Shown: piece by piece, positions 1 through 9,335 of the stretch
Layout of the letters: every line of letters begins with the position of its first letter
Numbering within the stretch: the stretch's first letter is position 1
NCBI GenBank assembly: GCA_937949745.1
Contig: CALECM010000002.1
Location: 1 to 25,078, forward strand
DNA: 25,078 nt
Source of the DNA: an uncultured Bacteroidales bacterium
Lineage (GTDB): Bacteria; Bacteroidota; Bacteroidia; Bacteroidales; WCHB1-69
Direction: 5' to 3'
Made by a program: the position numbers and the translations under genes
The notes under the pieces: generated by a model
The model's input: the letters and a program-made list of their open reading frames with translations, nothing else
What the model was told of the DNA's origin: nothing
The model's database searches: none

Positions 1-510
1 GCTTCTATTGAAATAGATTTATACAATTACGATGTCCGTATCGGTGGAGCCAGGTTTGTGGAATATGAACCTGTAAGTGAATGGACCGCATTTGATGTTC
101 CTTTACATTACGACCATGCAGCCAGCGCCACTCATATGAGATTAATTTTCGTGGCCAGCGCAGGTTATAATTTCGATAATCTGGAAGCTTGTAAGGGTAA
201 TCCCGGAACTTCCCTTATTATCGACAATGTTTGGCTTGAATTTCCCAATGGACTACGGGAACCTTTGACATCAAAAGTGAAAGTAAATGTTTATCCCAAT
301 CCTGCTTCAGAAGTCGTGAAGTTCGATTTTGAAGAAGCTGTCCGGGGAAAACTGGTTATTTATTCGATGAACGGTGCTGAAATAGGAGAAACCACGATCA
401 ATGATCAACAGGTTGTGTATAATGTTTCCGGGCTCTCTTCCGGTGCTTATCTTTACAGAGTCATAGACGGCAATACCATTCTGTCCAGCGGAAAGTTCTC
501 AGTGCAATAG
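1..510 (+). CDS. Secreted T9SS protein, 3' end only
   Basis: The reading frame is open from base 1 and ends at TAG 508-510, giving 169 residues of a protein whose start lies outside the window. The first part (to about residue 88) has a beta-rich pattern with a 'GNPGTSLIIDNVWLEF' ending. That resembles the C-terminus of the putative carbohydrate-metabolism (PCMD) or similar jelly-roll domains common in Bacteroidales surface proteins; this match is tentative. The last 75 or so residues are a type A T9SS sorting domain: 'VNVYPNPASE' start, 'LVIYSMNGAEI' middle and 'LSSGAYLYRV' near the end. The protein should be exported by Sec, carried across the outer membrane by T9SS and anchored at the surface or released. 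The GTG at 58 and later Mets are internal codons, not starts. The function of the missing N-terminal part cannot be judged. Confidence 0.85.
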   Translation, partial: ASIEIDLYNYDVRIGGARFVEYEPVSEWTAFDVPLHYDHAASATHMRLIFVASAGYNFDNLEACKGNPGTSLIIDNVWLEFPNGLREPLTSKVKVNVYPNPASEVVKFDFEEAVRGKLVIYSMNGAEIGETTINDQQVVYNVSGLSSGAYLYRVIDGNTILSSGKFSVQ

Positions 511-530
511 CAAAATTAAAAGATTGAATT

Positions 531-566
531 AATAAGGCCGGCATATCAAACCGGCCTTATTTTTTT
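531..566 (+). terminator. Rho-independent terminator after the T9SS gene
   Basis: A perfect 11-bp inverted repeat (aataaggccgg at 531-541, ccggccttatt at 551-561) with a 9-base loop runs into a T tract at 560-566. It lies 20 bases after the stop codon of the first gene. The downstream promoter element of the CCA-adding enzyme begins only about 18 bases after the T tract. Confidence 0.9.
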
Positions 567-583
567 ACTGTCGGTAGATTTAG

Positions 584-591
584 TATTTTTG
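584..591 (+). promoter_or_regulatory. Bacteroides-type -7 element upstream of cca
   Basis: TATTTTTG fits TAnnTTTG. No TTTG is found 19-21 bases upstream, only a T tract that belongs to the terminator. A start 5-9 bases after this element would leave a leader of fewer than about 12 bases before the ATG at 605. Confidence 0.45.
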
Positions 592-604
592 CATTTTAAA
601 TGTG

Positions 605-2041
605 ATGATGAAAAATATAGTGGATAAATTCCGGCATCCGATATACGATCTTACCGGTATGATCGCCGATGAATTGGGATTACAGGCGTATGCCGTGGGT
701 GGTGTGGTACGGGATGTTTTTTTAAACAGGGAATCAAAAGATATCGATATCGTCGTGATAGGCAGCGGTATTACGTTAGCTACGGCTGTGGCTAAGGCTA
801 TTTCTCCGAATCTTGAAGTGAACGTATATAAAAATTTCGGGACCGCCCAATTCAATTACCAGGGATTTCTGATTGAATTCGTGGGAGCCCGGAAAGAGTC
901 TTACCGCAGTGATTCCCGGAAGCCTTCTGTAGAAAACGGTACTTTGCAGGATGACCAAAACCGCCGGGATTTTACGATCAATACCATGGCTTTCGGACTT
1001 AACGGTCCCGATAAGCATAAACTGATTGATCCTTTTGACGGTGTCAGGGATATTCAGGATAAAATTATCCGTACGCCATTGGATCCCGACATTACTTTTT
1101 CGGATGATCCCCTGCGGATGATGCGCGCCGTTCGGTTCGCAAGCCAGCTTAATTTTAATATTCTGGAGGAAACATTCCGGGCGATCCAGAGGAATGCGGA
1201 CCGGCTGGAGATCATTTCCAAAGAACGTATCATTGAAGAATTTAATAAGATCCTGCTTTCTCCGAAACCTTCGCGGGGAATAAAATTACTGGATGAAGCC
1301 GGACTATTGGGAAAGTTTCTCCCGCAGCTTCTGGACCTGAAAGGTATTGATTATGTAGGTGGACACGGACATAAAGACAATTATTTGCATACGTTGGAAG
1401 TCGTGGATAAAATAGGGATGGTAAGCCATAACTTGTGGCTTTTATGGGCTGCATTACTCCATGATATAGGAAAACCCGCCACAAAGCGATATGACGCGAA
1501 TACAGGCTGGACTTTCCACGGGCATGATTATATAGGGTCCAAAATAACGGGAAAAATCTTCCGGGACCTTAAAATGCCCAATAACGAAAAGCTGAAATAT
1601 GTGAAAAAACTGGTAGCGCTTCACCTCAGGCCTATTGTATTGGTGGAAGACACGATCACGGATTCCGCCATCAGGAGATTGCTTTTCGATGCCGGTGATG
1701 ATATCGATGACCTGATGCTGTTGTGCGAAGCGGATATCACCTCCAAAAATCCGAGAAAAGTTCAAAAATACCTGGATAATTTTGCTAAAGTAAGGCAAAA
1801 ATTGAAAGAAATAGAAGAAAAAGACCGAATACGGAACTGGCAGCCGCCGGTAGACGGAAATCTGATTATGGAGACTTTCGGTATACCTCCTTCCACTCCC
1901 GTGGGAATTATAAAAACCGCCATCAGGGAGGCTATCCTGGATGGGAAAATCGAAAATGATTATCATCAGGCGCTTAAACTGATGTATGAAGAGGGCGCTA
2001 AACTGGGTTTGGAGATCGTAAAAAAGCCTATGGAAAATTAA
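605..2041 (+). CDS. cca: CCA tRNA nucleotidyltransferase with HD domain
   Basis: This is a class II polymerase-beta-like nucleotidyltransferase that adds or repairs the 3' CCA end of tRNAs in the cytoplasm. From ATG 605 it has 478 residues. The head domain shows GGVVRD at about 32-37, the metal-binding D46-I-D48, and RRDFTIN from R120. An RNA-binding region ('SDDPLRMMRAVRFASQL') follows. An HD phosphohydrolase domain carries H286-D287 in 'LLHDIGKPAT', with an earlier His in 'HTLEVV' and later ones in 'FHGHDYIG'. Bacteroidota CCA enzymes commonly carry this HD domain. The longest frame begins at a GTG at 602, but ATG codons at 605 and 608 are better starts. The gene stands alone between a terminator and the atpH promoter. 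A poly(A) polymerase role is the main alternative, since the two activities share a fold. Confidence 0.93.
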   Translation: MMKNIVDKFRHPIYDLTGMIADELGLQAYAVGGVVRDVFLNRESKDIDIVVIGSGITLATAVAKAISPNLEVNVYKNFGTAQFNYQGFLIEFVGARKESYRSDSRKPSVENGTLQDDQNRRDFTINTMAFGLNGPDKHKLIDPFDGVRDIQDKIIRTPLDPDITFSDDPLRMMRAVRFASQLNFNILEETFRAIQRNADRLEIISKERIIEEFNKILLSPKPSRGIKLLDEAGLLGKFLPQLLDLKGIDYVGGHGHKDNYLHTLEVVDKIGMVSHNLWLLWAALLHDIGKPATKRYDANTGWTFHGHDYIGSKITGKIFRDLKMPNNEKLKYVKKLVALHLRPIVLVEDTITDSAIRRLLFDAGDDIDDLMLLCEADITSKNPRKVQKYLDNFAKVRQKLKEIEEKDRIRNWQPPVDGNLIMETFGIPPSTPVGIIKTAIREAILDGKIENDYHQALKLMYEEGAKLGLEIVKKPMEN

Positions 2042-2073
2042 TTGCTTTTTTTATGGATTTTTTTTTATGGAAT

Positions 2074-2104
2074 TTTGAAAAATAGAGATAAAAATGTATT
2101 TTTG
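2074..2104 (+). promoter_or_regulatory. Promoter of the atpHAG operon
   Basis: TTTG at 2074-2077 and TATTTTTG at 2097-2104 are separated by 19 bases, which matches the Bacteroides primary sigma factor consensus (TTTG, 19-21 bases, TAnnTTTG). The element ends 21 bases before the atpH ATG and gives the F1 genes their own transcription start. Confidence 0.7.
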
Positions 2105-2125
2105 CGGTCACTTTAATCATCCTAA

Positions 2126-2683
2126 ATGAAAAATATAAAACTAGCAAACCGATACGCTAAGGCCCTTTATGATTTTTCAATCGAAAGAGGAGATCTTGAA
2201 CAGGTGTATCAGGATGTACTGCTCATTATCGGATTACTTAAAGTTAACAGGGAACTGAATCAGGCACTCGAAAGTCCTGTTATCCCCCATACTAAGAAAT
2301 CCAAAATTTTCAAGGCGATTTTTGAAAAAACATTATGTCCCACGACATTTGGCTTCATCAAACTCGTTTTGGAAAAAAAGAGAGAACCGGCACTTTATAC
2401 GATCGCACAGGAATTTGTAAAGTTGTATTATAAATTCCACAATATCAAAATAGCCGATTTTGTTACGGCCCAGCCAGTGGAACAATCCGTACAGGATAAA
2501 CTGGTTTCTCTTTTGGAAGAAAAAACCGGTTCCCGGATCATTTTGAAATCCGTTATTATGCCTAAATTAATCGGCGGTTTTATTATTAAAATAGGGGATT
2601 TTATTTATGATGCCAGTATCTTGAAAGAAATCAATATGCTGAAAAGAGAATTCTCTTATAACATATACCAGGCCGGATTTTAA
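2126..2683 (+). CDS. atpH: ATP synthase F1 subunit delta
   Basis: At 185 residues this is the usual size for delta, the stalk subunit that ties the F1 head to the b subunits of Fo (the OSCP equivalent). The N-terminal part has the family pattern 'LANRYAKALYDFSIERG', a mostly helical domain. The C-terminal part has 'IGGFIIKIGDFIYDASI', matching the conserved GG-[FI]-x-[IV]-x-[IV]-G-[DN]-x-[VI]-[YL]-D-x-S motif. It is the first gene of atpH-atpA-atpG and is preceded by a good promoter. Normally atpF, atpE and atpB come just before atpH in this phylum. Here the preceding gene is the CCA-adding enzyme, and the 84-base gap is too small for them, so the cluster is split. Confidence 0.95.
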   Translation: MKNIKLANRYAKALYDFSIERGDLEQVYQDVLLIIGLLKVNRELNQALESPVIPHTKKSKIFKAIFEKTLCPTTFGFIKLVLEKKREPALYTIAQEFVKLYYKFHNIKIADFVTAQPVEQSVQDKLVSLLEEKTGSRIILKSVIMPKLIGGFIIKIGDFIYDASILKEINMLKREFSYNIYQAGF

Positions 2684-2720
2684 CCGGAAAGCTTGAAATA
2701 ACTTATTTAATATTATAATT

Positions 2721-4310
<1,590 letters not shown>

Positions 4311-4322
4311 AACCATCATACT

Positions 4323-5201
4323 ATGGGAAATTTAAAAGAGATCAGGAGCCGCATCGCCTCCGTAAGTTCTACGCAAAAAATTACCATGGCGATGAAATTG
4401 GTCTCAGCCGCCAAATTACGTCGGGCGCAGACTTCCATCATCAATTTGCGGCCTTATGCCAATAAGCTGGATGAGATACTGAAAAATCTGTCGCTGACCA
4501 TGGAAAACAGTGAAGATTCTCCTCTGTTTGAAAAGCGGGATCCGGACAATGTGGTTTTGGTGGTCATTACTTCAAACCGGGGTTTATGCGGTAGTTTTAA
4601 TTCGAACGTTATTAAAGAAGTGCACCGGATAGTACGTGAAAAATATGCGATACAGGAATCTACCGGAAAACTAAAACTGGTATGTTTCGGAAAAAAAGGA
4701 TATGAGCACCTCTGCCGCCATTACAAGGTGGAATACTTTAATGAATCGTTATTGGATAATAGTTCTTTTAAAGAATTATCCGTTATCACCGACCGGCTCA
4801 TCCAGGGATTTTTGGACAGAAAAATAGACAAGATCGATATTATCTATAACCAGTTTGTCAATCCCGCTACACAAAAAGTAGTAAGGACTCCCTATTTGCC
4901 TATCGTTAACGAGACTCCTTCCTGTAAAACGAGAAATAATATCGATTTCATTTTCGAGCCTTCCAAAGACGAATTATTGGAAGAGTTGATCCCGAAGATC
5001 CTGCGGATTAAGATGTTTAAAAGTCTTATCGATTCCATCGCTTCCGAACACGGTGCCCGTATGACCGCTATGGCCAAGGCATCCGATAACGCGGATGAGA
5101 TGTTGAAGGAATTGAAGCTTAAATATAATAATGCCCGTCAATCTTCTATTACTACTGAATTACTCGAAATTATCAGCGGTGCGAACGCACTGGATAGTTA
5201 G
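4323..5201 (+). CDS. atpG: ATP synthase F1 subunit gamma
   Basis: The 292-residue gamma subunit is the rotating central shaft of F1. The N-terminal coiled-coil strand shows 'EIRSRIASVSSTQKIT' and 'MKLVSAAKLRRAQ'. The middle has 'VVITSNRGLCGSFNSNV'. The C-terminal strand has 'ASEHGARMTAMAKASDNADEM' (split here) and the classic ending 'ARQSSITTELLEIISGANAL'. All are diagnostic of gamma. It ends the operon. The beta and epsilon genes (atpD, atpC) do not follow, which agrees with Bacteroidota, where they lie in a separate or preceding block. The intergenic stretch behind it is AT-rich and I see no strong terminator there. Confidence 0.97.
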   Translation: MGNLKEIRSRIASVSSTQKITMAMKLVSAAKLRRAQTSIINLRPYANKLDEILKNLSLTMENSEDSPLFEKRDPDNVVLVVITSNRGLCGSFNSNVIKEVHRIVREKYAIQESTGKLKLVCFGKKGYEHLCRHYKVEYFNESLLDNSSFKELSVITDRLIQGFLDRKIDKIDIIYNQFVNPATQKVVRTPYLPIVNETPSCKTRNNIDFIFEPSKDELLEELIPKILRIKMFKSLIDSIASEHGARMTAMAKASDNADEMLKELKLKYNNARQSSITTELLEIISGANALDS

Positions 5202-5435
5202 ATGAATGATTAAGCTAATAGCCCGGAAATCTATACGCGAGAATAGTTTGAGTTTTTAAAAATCGGGTGAAATTTTAAATCATACAATAGTTTATATTTA
5301 TTATAGGAAAAATTATCCTATTATCTTTAAAATACTCATTAAGGTTATATAAGAATTCGATAGAATTTTATGTTTTTAGATTATTTTTCTTTGTAAAGGA
5401 ATAATGTCCATATCTGGTTTAAAACAAAAGTTATT

Positions 5436-5987
5436 ATGGTATTTGATATAACAAATTTAGATAAGGAACTTCTTATCCGAAGTCTTTTCGTTTACGCTGA
5501 GCCTTTAGGATTAGGTAAGAATGAATATTATAGCAGATTTATATATGAAAATGCTAATATTTTAAATGATAAAGAATATGAGAGAATCTTATGGGAATTT
5601 GATAATTTAGATTATGGAAATAGTAGATTACTTGATTATTATAAGGGAAAGCCAATGAAGTTAGACTTGACAAAAAAAAAGAATGGGAGAATATTGGCTT
5701 CTACAGAAGGTTATGACATAAGAAATGGGAAATATCGTTTCTTTGAAGTGCTTTTAAATATGTTTTTAATGGAGGATATATTTATAACTAGGAAAGGATA
5801 TTCTCCCTACATTTTTAATAACCCACCTGAAAATATAAGGCGTAATAAAGAAGAGGAAAATACTTATAAAAACATTCTCAATAATGTTATCCAAAAAGAA
5901 AATGAGTATGGTAAATATTGGGTTATTGATCAAAGCAAAATAAAATATAACGCTCCTTACAGGAAAGGATTTGAGGATTATTGGTGA
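5436..5987 (+). CDS. AT-rich orphan protein of unknown function
   Basis: I do not recognise this 183-residue protein. It has no signal peptide, no obvious membrane segment and no catalytic motif. It is rich in Asn, Tyr, Lys, Ile and Glu, and aromatic residues are frequent, for example 'NEYYSRFIYEN' and 'RKGFEDYW' at the very end. A hand count over 5461-5990 gives about 28% G+C, while a 60-base sample in neighbouring atpG gives 45%. The 234 bases upstream are also AT-rich. No clear promoter is visible; a one-mismatch element (TTTCTTTG at 5386-5393) is weak. It is convergent with aroA, with 4 bases between the stops. Composition and position suggest recent acquisition. An immunity-type or other accessory protein is a guess only. 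ATG 5436 is the first start in the frame. Confidence 0.7.
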   Translation: MVFDITNLDKELLIRSLFVYAEPLGLGKNEYYSRFIYENANILNDKEYERILWEFDNLDYGNSRLLDYYKGKPMKLDLTKKKNGRILASTEGYDIRNGKYRFFEVLLNMFLMEDIFITRKGYSPYIFNNPPENIRRNKEEENTYKNILNNVIQKENEYGKYWVIDQSKIKYNAPYRKGFEDYW

Positions 5988-5991
5988 ATAT

Positions 5992-7176
5992 TTAAAGGGG
6001 ATTTAGTCCGTAAATGTCTTCCGGAAATCCGGGGTAAGATTTTCTAACGGATTCTGTTTCGTCCAACGTGACACGGTTGAATACTGAAAACAACATAAAA
6101 GCCATTACAAACCGGTGGTCGCCATAACTTCTAAACGTCAGTTGTTGCCCGCTGATCCTTTCCCGCGCCATAATATGCAGGCTGCCGTTATCCGGTCTTT
6201 CGATCCCGGCAAATTTCGATAATTCTTCCGCCAAGATATCTAATCGTTTCGATTCCTTCATATTGAGGTTCTGAAGACCGCTTAATACAATTTCACATGG
6301 GTATAATACCGAAAATGCTCCGAGGACAGGCGCAAGATCCGGATTGGAGCGCAGGTCATATTGAAGAGGCTGGGTCGGTCTACTGATATAATTATTTTCA
6401 ATAACTACGCCATCGGGCATTTGGGTGGAAGTGATGCCGAAATTTTTAAACCATGCGGAAATAATGGTATCAGGTTGAATGCTTCCTAATTTTAATCCGT
6501 GAAGGTAATAAGAGCCTTCACCTTTTAAAGCTGCCACGGCATACCAGAAGACGGCCCCGCTCCAGTCCGATTCAATATCCGGAATTGAAAAGCCGGGTAC
6601 TCGGTCAATATCCGCAATCACCTGCCGGGTCATTTCTATATAAGATGAAGAAGGAGGAATTTCGGGAATAATATGTAACGTTTTTAATCCTGTTAACGGG
6701 CTGATTAACAGTAAAGCGCTGGCAAACTGACTGCTAAGTGTACAGTCGATCTCCATTTCCGGAGCACGGAGGAGCGTGCCGGTAATCAGGATCCCGTCTT
6801 TTTCCGGTTGTAAATTTGCTCCGGCTCTTTGTAAGCTATGAACAAGAGGTAGGATAGGTCTTTCCAGCATACGGGGAGAACCGGTCAGGAACCATTTTCC
6901 AGGTGTTACCGCCAGTAAAGCAGTCAGGAACCGGTATGCGGCACCACAATCGGCAACATTTACCTGAACGGGTTCAGTATGGTTTTGGGATTGCTTTATG
7001 GTTTGAAGACACCGGAAAACCGTTTGTACGTCTTCGGCTTCCCGGGTTTGCACCGGCAGGATTACGTTATATCTGGTATAGCAAAATATTAAATAGCGTA
7101 TGTAAAGGCTTTTCGATCTGTTAAGCTTAATATGGTTTGAGGATTTGAATGTTCCGGTAAGATCGAAATTCATCAT
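5992..7176 (-). CDS. aroA: 3-phosphoshikimate 1-carboxyvinyltransferase (EPSP synthase)
   Basis: This is the sixth step of the shikimate pathway: phosphoenolpyruvate plus shikimate 3-phosphate gives EPSP and phosphate, in the cytoplasm. The 394-residue length matches the short form found in Bacteroidales. Residues that bind substrate or catalyse are kept: S21-K22-S23 and R27 near the N-terminus, 'RFLTAL', 'ERPI', 'SSQFASALLL', 'PDLAPVLGAF' with the catalytic Asp, 'KESKRL', 'YGDHR' and 'RKSYPGF'. 'IESDWSGAVFWY' is typical of the phylum. Two places diverge: the usual LPxSKS entry reads LNRSKS, and the N-x-G-T-A-M-R type loop reads D-C-G-A-A-Y-R, so the usual Thr is Ala. ATG at 7174-7176 is chosen; a second Met follows directly. 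No other shikimate gene is near. It is divergent from gyrB. Confidence 0.9.
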   Translation of the reverse strand: MMNFDLTGTFKSSNHIKLNRSKSLYIRYLIFCYTRYNVILPVQTREAEDVQTVFRCLQTIKQSQNHTEPVQVNVADCGAAYRFLTALLAVTPGKWFLTGSPRMLERPILPLVHSLQRAGANLQPEKDGILITGTLLRAPEMEIDCTLSSQFASALLLISPLTGLKTLHIIPEIPPSSSYIEMTRQVIADIDRVPGFSIPDIESDWSGAVFWYAVAALKGEGSYYLHGLKLGSIQPDTIISAWFKNFGITSTQMPDGVVIENNYISRPTQPLQYDLRSNPDLAPVLGAFSVLYPCEIVLSGLQNLNMKESKRLDILAEELSKFAGIERPDNGSLHIMARERISGQQLTFRSYGDHRFVMAFMLFSVFNRVTLDETESVRKSYPGFPEDIYGLNPL

Positions 7177-7255
7177 TGATTATGTTCGGAATGGTGATGT
7201 ACTATACTGATTATTAATAAATTACAAATTGAAATTTTGAACAGATTTTTGTGGA

Positions 7256-7263
7256 CAAAATTA
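7256..7263 (-). promoter_or_regulatory. Possible -7 element for aroA
   Basis: On the minus strand the bases read TAATTTTG, which fits TAnnTTTG. It lies about 80 bases before the aroA ATG. No matching TTTG is seen at the expected distance upstream, so support is weak. Confidence 0.3.
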
Positions 7264-7308
7264 CGCTTTTTCCCGGTTACTTAAGAGGGAGCGTGTCACT
7301 TTTTTTTG

Positions 7309-7316
7309 TATATTTG
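7309..7316 (+). promoter_or_regulatory. -7 element of the gyrB promoter
   Basis: TATATTTG fits TAnnTTTG and lies 32 bases before the gyrB ATG at 7349. A T-rich run precedes it directly, but no TTTG is found 19-21 bases upstream. Confidence 0.5.
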
Positions 7317-7348
7317 TAAGTTATAAACTAAATATTATTTTATTGATT

Positions 7349-9325
7349 ATGAGTGATTTAGAAAAAACTCCATTACAAGTTGAAGAATACAATGCGGAAA
7401 ACATCCAGGTACTGGAAGGTCTTGAGGCTGTAAGAAAGCGTCCTGCGATGTATATAGGAGATGTTTCCGAGCGTGGTTTGCATCATTTGGTATACGAGGT
7501 TGTAGACAATTCCATAGATGAAGCGCTCGCGGGCTGTTGTAATAATATTGAAGTTACCATCCATGAAGATAATTCCATCACAGTTTTAGATAACGGTCGC
7601 GGTATTCCTACGGATTACCATGAAAAAGAAAAAAAATCCGCTCTGGAAGTTGTTTTAACGGTATTGCATGCCGGCGGTAAATTCAACAAGGATTCCTATA
7701 AGGTTTCCGGAGGTCTTCATGGAGTAGGGGTTTCCTGTGTGAATGCCCTGGCTAAAGAATTCCGGGTGGACGTTTATCGTAACGGAAAACATTATGTACA
7801 GGAATATCAATGCGGTACACCTCTTTATTCCGTAAAAGAAGTAGAGGACTCCCAATACCGAGGGACCAAGATCTGGTTTAAACCGGACGATTCGATATTT
7901 ATAACAAGTCAATATAATTACAATACGTTAAGTACCAGGCTTAAAGAGCTCGCTTTCCTGAACAGGGGGATTACCCTTAAAATAACGGATCTTCGTGAAA
8001 AGGACGAAAACGGGGAAGTGCTGTCGCAAACTTTTTATTCGGAAGAAGGATTAAAGGATTTTATCAAATATTTGGATAGCGGCCGTGAAAAAATCATGGA
8101 AACGCCGATCTATATGGAAGGCGAAAAGCAAGGCGTTCCCGTGGAGATCGTGATGCAGTATAATACTTCTTTTACGGAGAATATCCATTCTTATGTGAAC
8201 AATATCAATACCATCGAAGGAGGAACGCATTTGGCGGGATTCCGTCGTGCGCTGACCCGGACATTGAAGAAGTATGCCGATGAAAGTAAAATGCTGGAGA
8301 AACTGGATAAACAAAAGATCGAAGTTACCGGCGATGATTTCAGGGAAGGATTGACAGCCATTATTTCAGTAAAAGTAGCGGAACCGCAATTCGAAGGTCA
8401 AACCAAAACCAAACTGGGAAATAATGAGGTTTCCGGTATCGTGGACCAGATGGTAGGGGAGATGCTTACTTATTATTTGCAGGAAAACCCCAAAGATGCC
8501 AAGGAAATCGTCAATAAAGTGGCGCTTGCTGCCACGGCCCGTCATGCAGCCAGAAAAGCCCGCGAGCTGGTGCAACGTAAAAGTGTGTTCAATGGCGGCG
8601 GTCTTCCCGGAAAACTTTCCGACTGTTCATCTAAAAATTCCGAAATATGCGAACTCTTCCTGGTCGAAGGGGACTCCGCAGGCGGAACAGCCAAACAGGG
8701 CCGTGACAGTCACTACCAGGCTATCCTTCCCTTAAGAGGAAAGATCCTGAATGTAGAGAAAGCCATGCATCACAAGATTTTTGAAAGTGAAGAGATCAAG
8801 AATATTTATACGGCTTTGGGTGTAACGATCGGAACGGAAGAAGACAGTAAAGCCCTCAATCTGGAGAAACTACGCTACAATAAAGTGGTGATCATGACCG
8901 ATGCCGACGTGGACGGAAGCCACATCGATACGTTGATCCTGACTTTCTTTTTCAGGCACATGAAAGAACTGATTGAGAAAGGACATGTCTATATCGCAAC
9001 CCCTCCCTTATACCTGATCAAAAAAGGGAAAGAAGAAAAATATGTATGGAATGAGGAAGAACGGGATGCGGTTATTCAGGAACTCACCAAAGGCGGCACC
9101 AATGAATCCGGACTTCATATCCAGCGCTATAAAGGACTTGGGGAGATGAACGAAGAGCAACTTTGGTCAACCACAATGGATCCGTCACAACGTACTTTAA
9201 GACAGGTTACCATTGATAACGCTACGGAAGCCGACAGGGTCTTCTCCATGCTGATGGGTGACGAAGTGCCTCCCCGCAGGGAGTTTATCGAAAAAAATGC
9301 CAAATACGCTAATATAGACATATAA
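7349..9325 (+). CDS. gyrB: DNA gyrase subunit B
   Basis: GyrB is the ATPase half of the A2B2 enzyme that introduces negative supercoils. From ATG 7349 it has 658 residues. The GHKL ATPase domain shows 'EVVDNSIDEA', 'DNGRGIP' and 'GGLHGVGVSCVNAL'. The transducer region contains 'QTKTKLGN'. The TOPRIM domain has E440-GDSAGG, 'PLRGKILNVEKA' and D518-A-D-V-D, the metal-binding acids. The C-terminal 'RYKGLGEMN' is also typical. Length, 'QTKTKLGN' and 'PLRGKILNVEKA' favour GyrB over ParE; parE in this phylum is similar, so a small doubt stays. The longest frame starts at a TTG at 7343, but the ATG two codons later is the sensible start. The FtsE-like gene follows after 10 bases and is likely co-transcribed. 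Confidence 0.95.
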   Translation: MSDLEKTPLQVEEYNAENIQVLEGLEAVRKRPAMYIGDVSERGLHHLVYEVVDNSIDEALAGCCNNIEVTIHEDNSITVLDNGRGIPTDYHEKEKKSALEVVLTVLHAGGKFNKDSYKVSGGLHGVGVSCVNALAKEFRVDVYRNGKHYVQEYQCGTPLYSVKEVEDSQYRGTKIWFKPDDSIFITSQYNYNTLSTRLKELAFLNRGITLKITDLREKDENGEVLSQTFYSEEGLKDFIKYLDSGREKIMETPIYMEGEKQGVPVEIVMQYNTSFTENIHSYVNNINTIEGGTHLAGFRRALTRTLKKYADESKMLEKLDKQKIEVTGDDFREGLTAIISVKVAEPQFEGQTKTKLGNNEVSGIVDQMVGEMLTYYLQENPKDAKEIVNKVALAATARHAARKARELVQRKSVFNGGGLPGKLSDCSSKNSEICELFLVEGDSAGGTAKQGRDSHYQAILPLRGKILNVEKAMHHKIFESEEIKNIYTALGVTIGTEEDSKALNLEKLRYNKVVIMTDADVDGSHIDTLILTFFFRHMKELIEKGHVYIATPPLYLIKKGKEEKYVWNEEERDAVIQELTKGGTNESGLHIQRYKGLGEMNEEQLWSTTMDPSQRTLRQVTIDNATEADRVFSMLMGDEVPPRREFIEKNAKYANIDI

Positions 9326-9335
9326 CCTGGTTATT

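Noticed and set aside
1454..1966. 170-codon minus-strand frame inside cca
   Set aside because: Antisense to a well-supported enzyme, with no recognisable motif.
2042..2073. T-rich stretch after cca as a terminator
   Set aside because: There are long T runs but no stem before them.
5303..5321. Inverted repeat atagga/tcctat in the gap after atpG
   Set aside because: Only 6 bp in AT-rich DNA with no T tract; not supportable as terminator or IS end.
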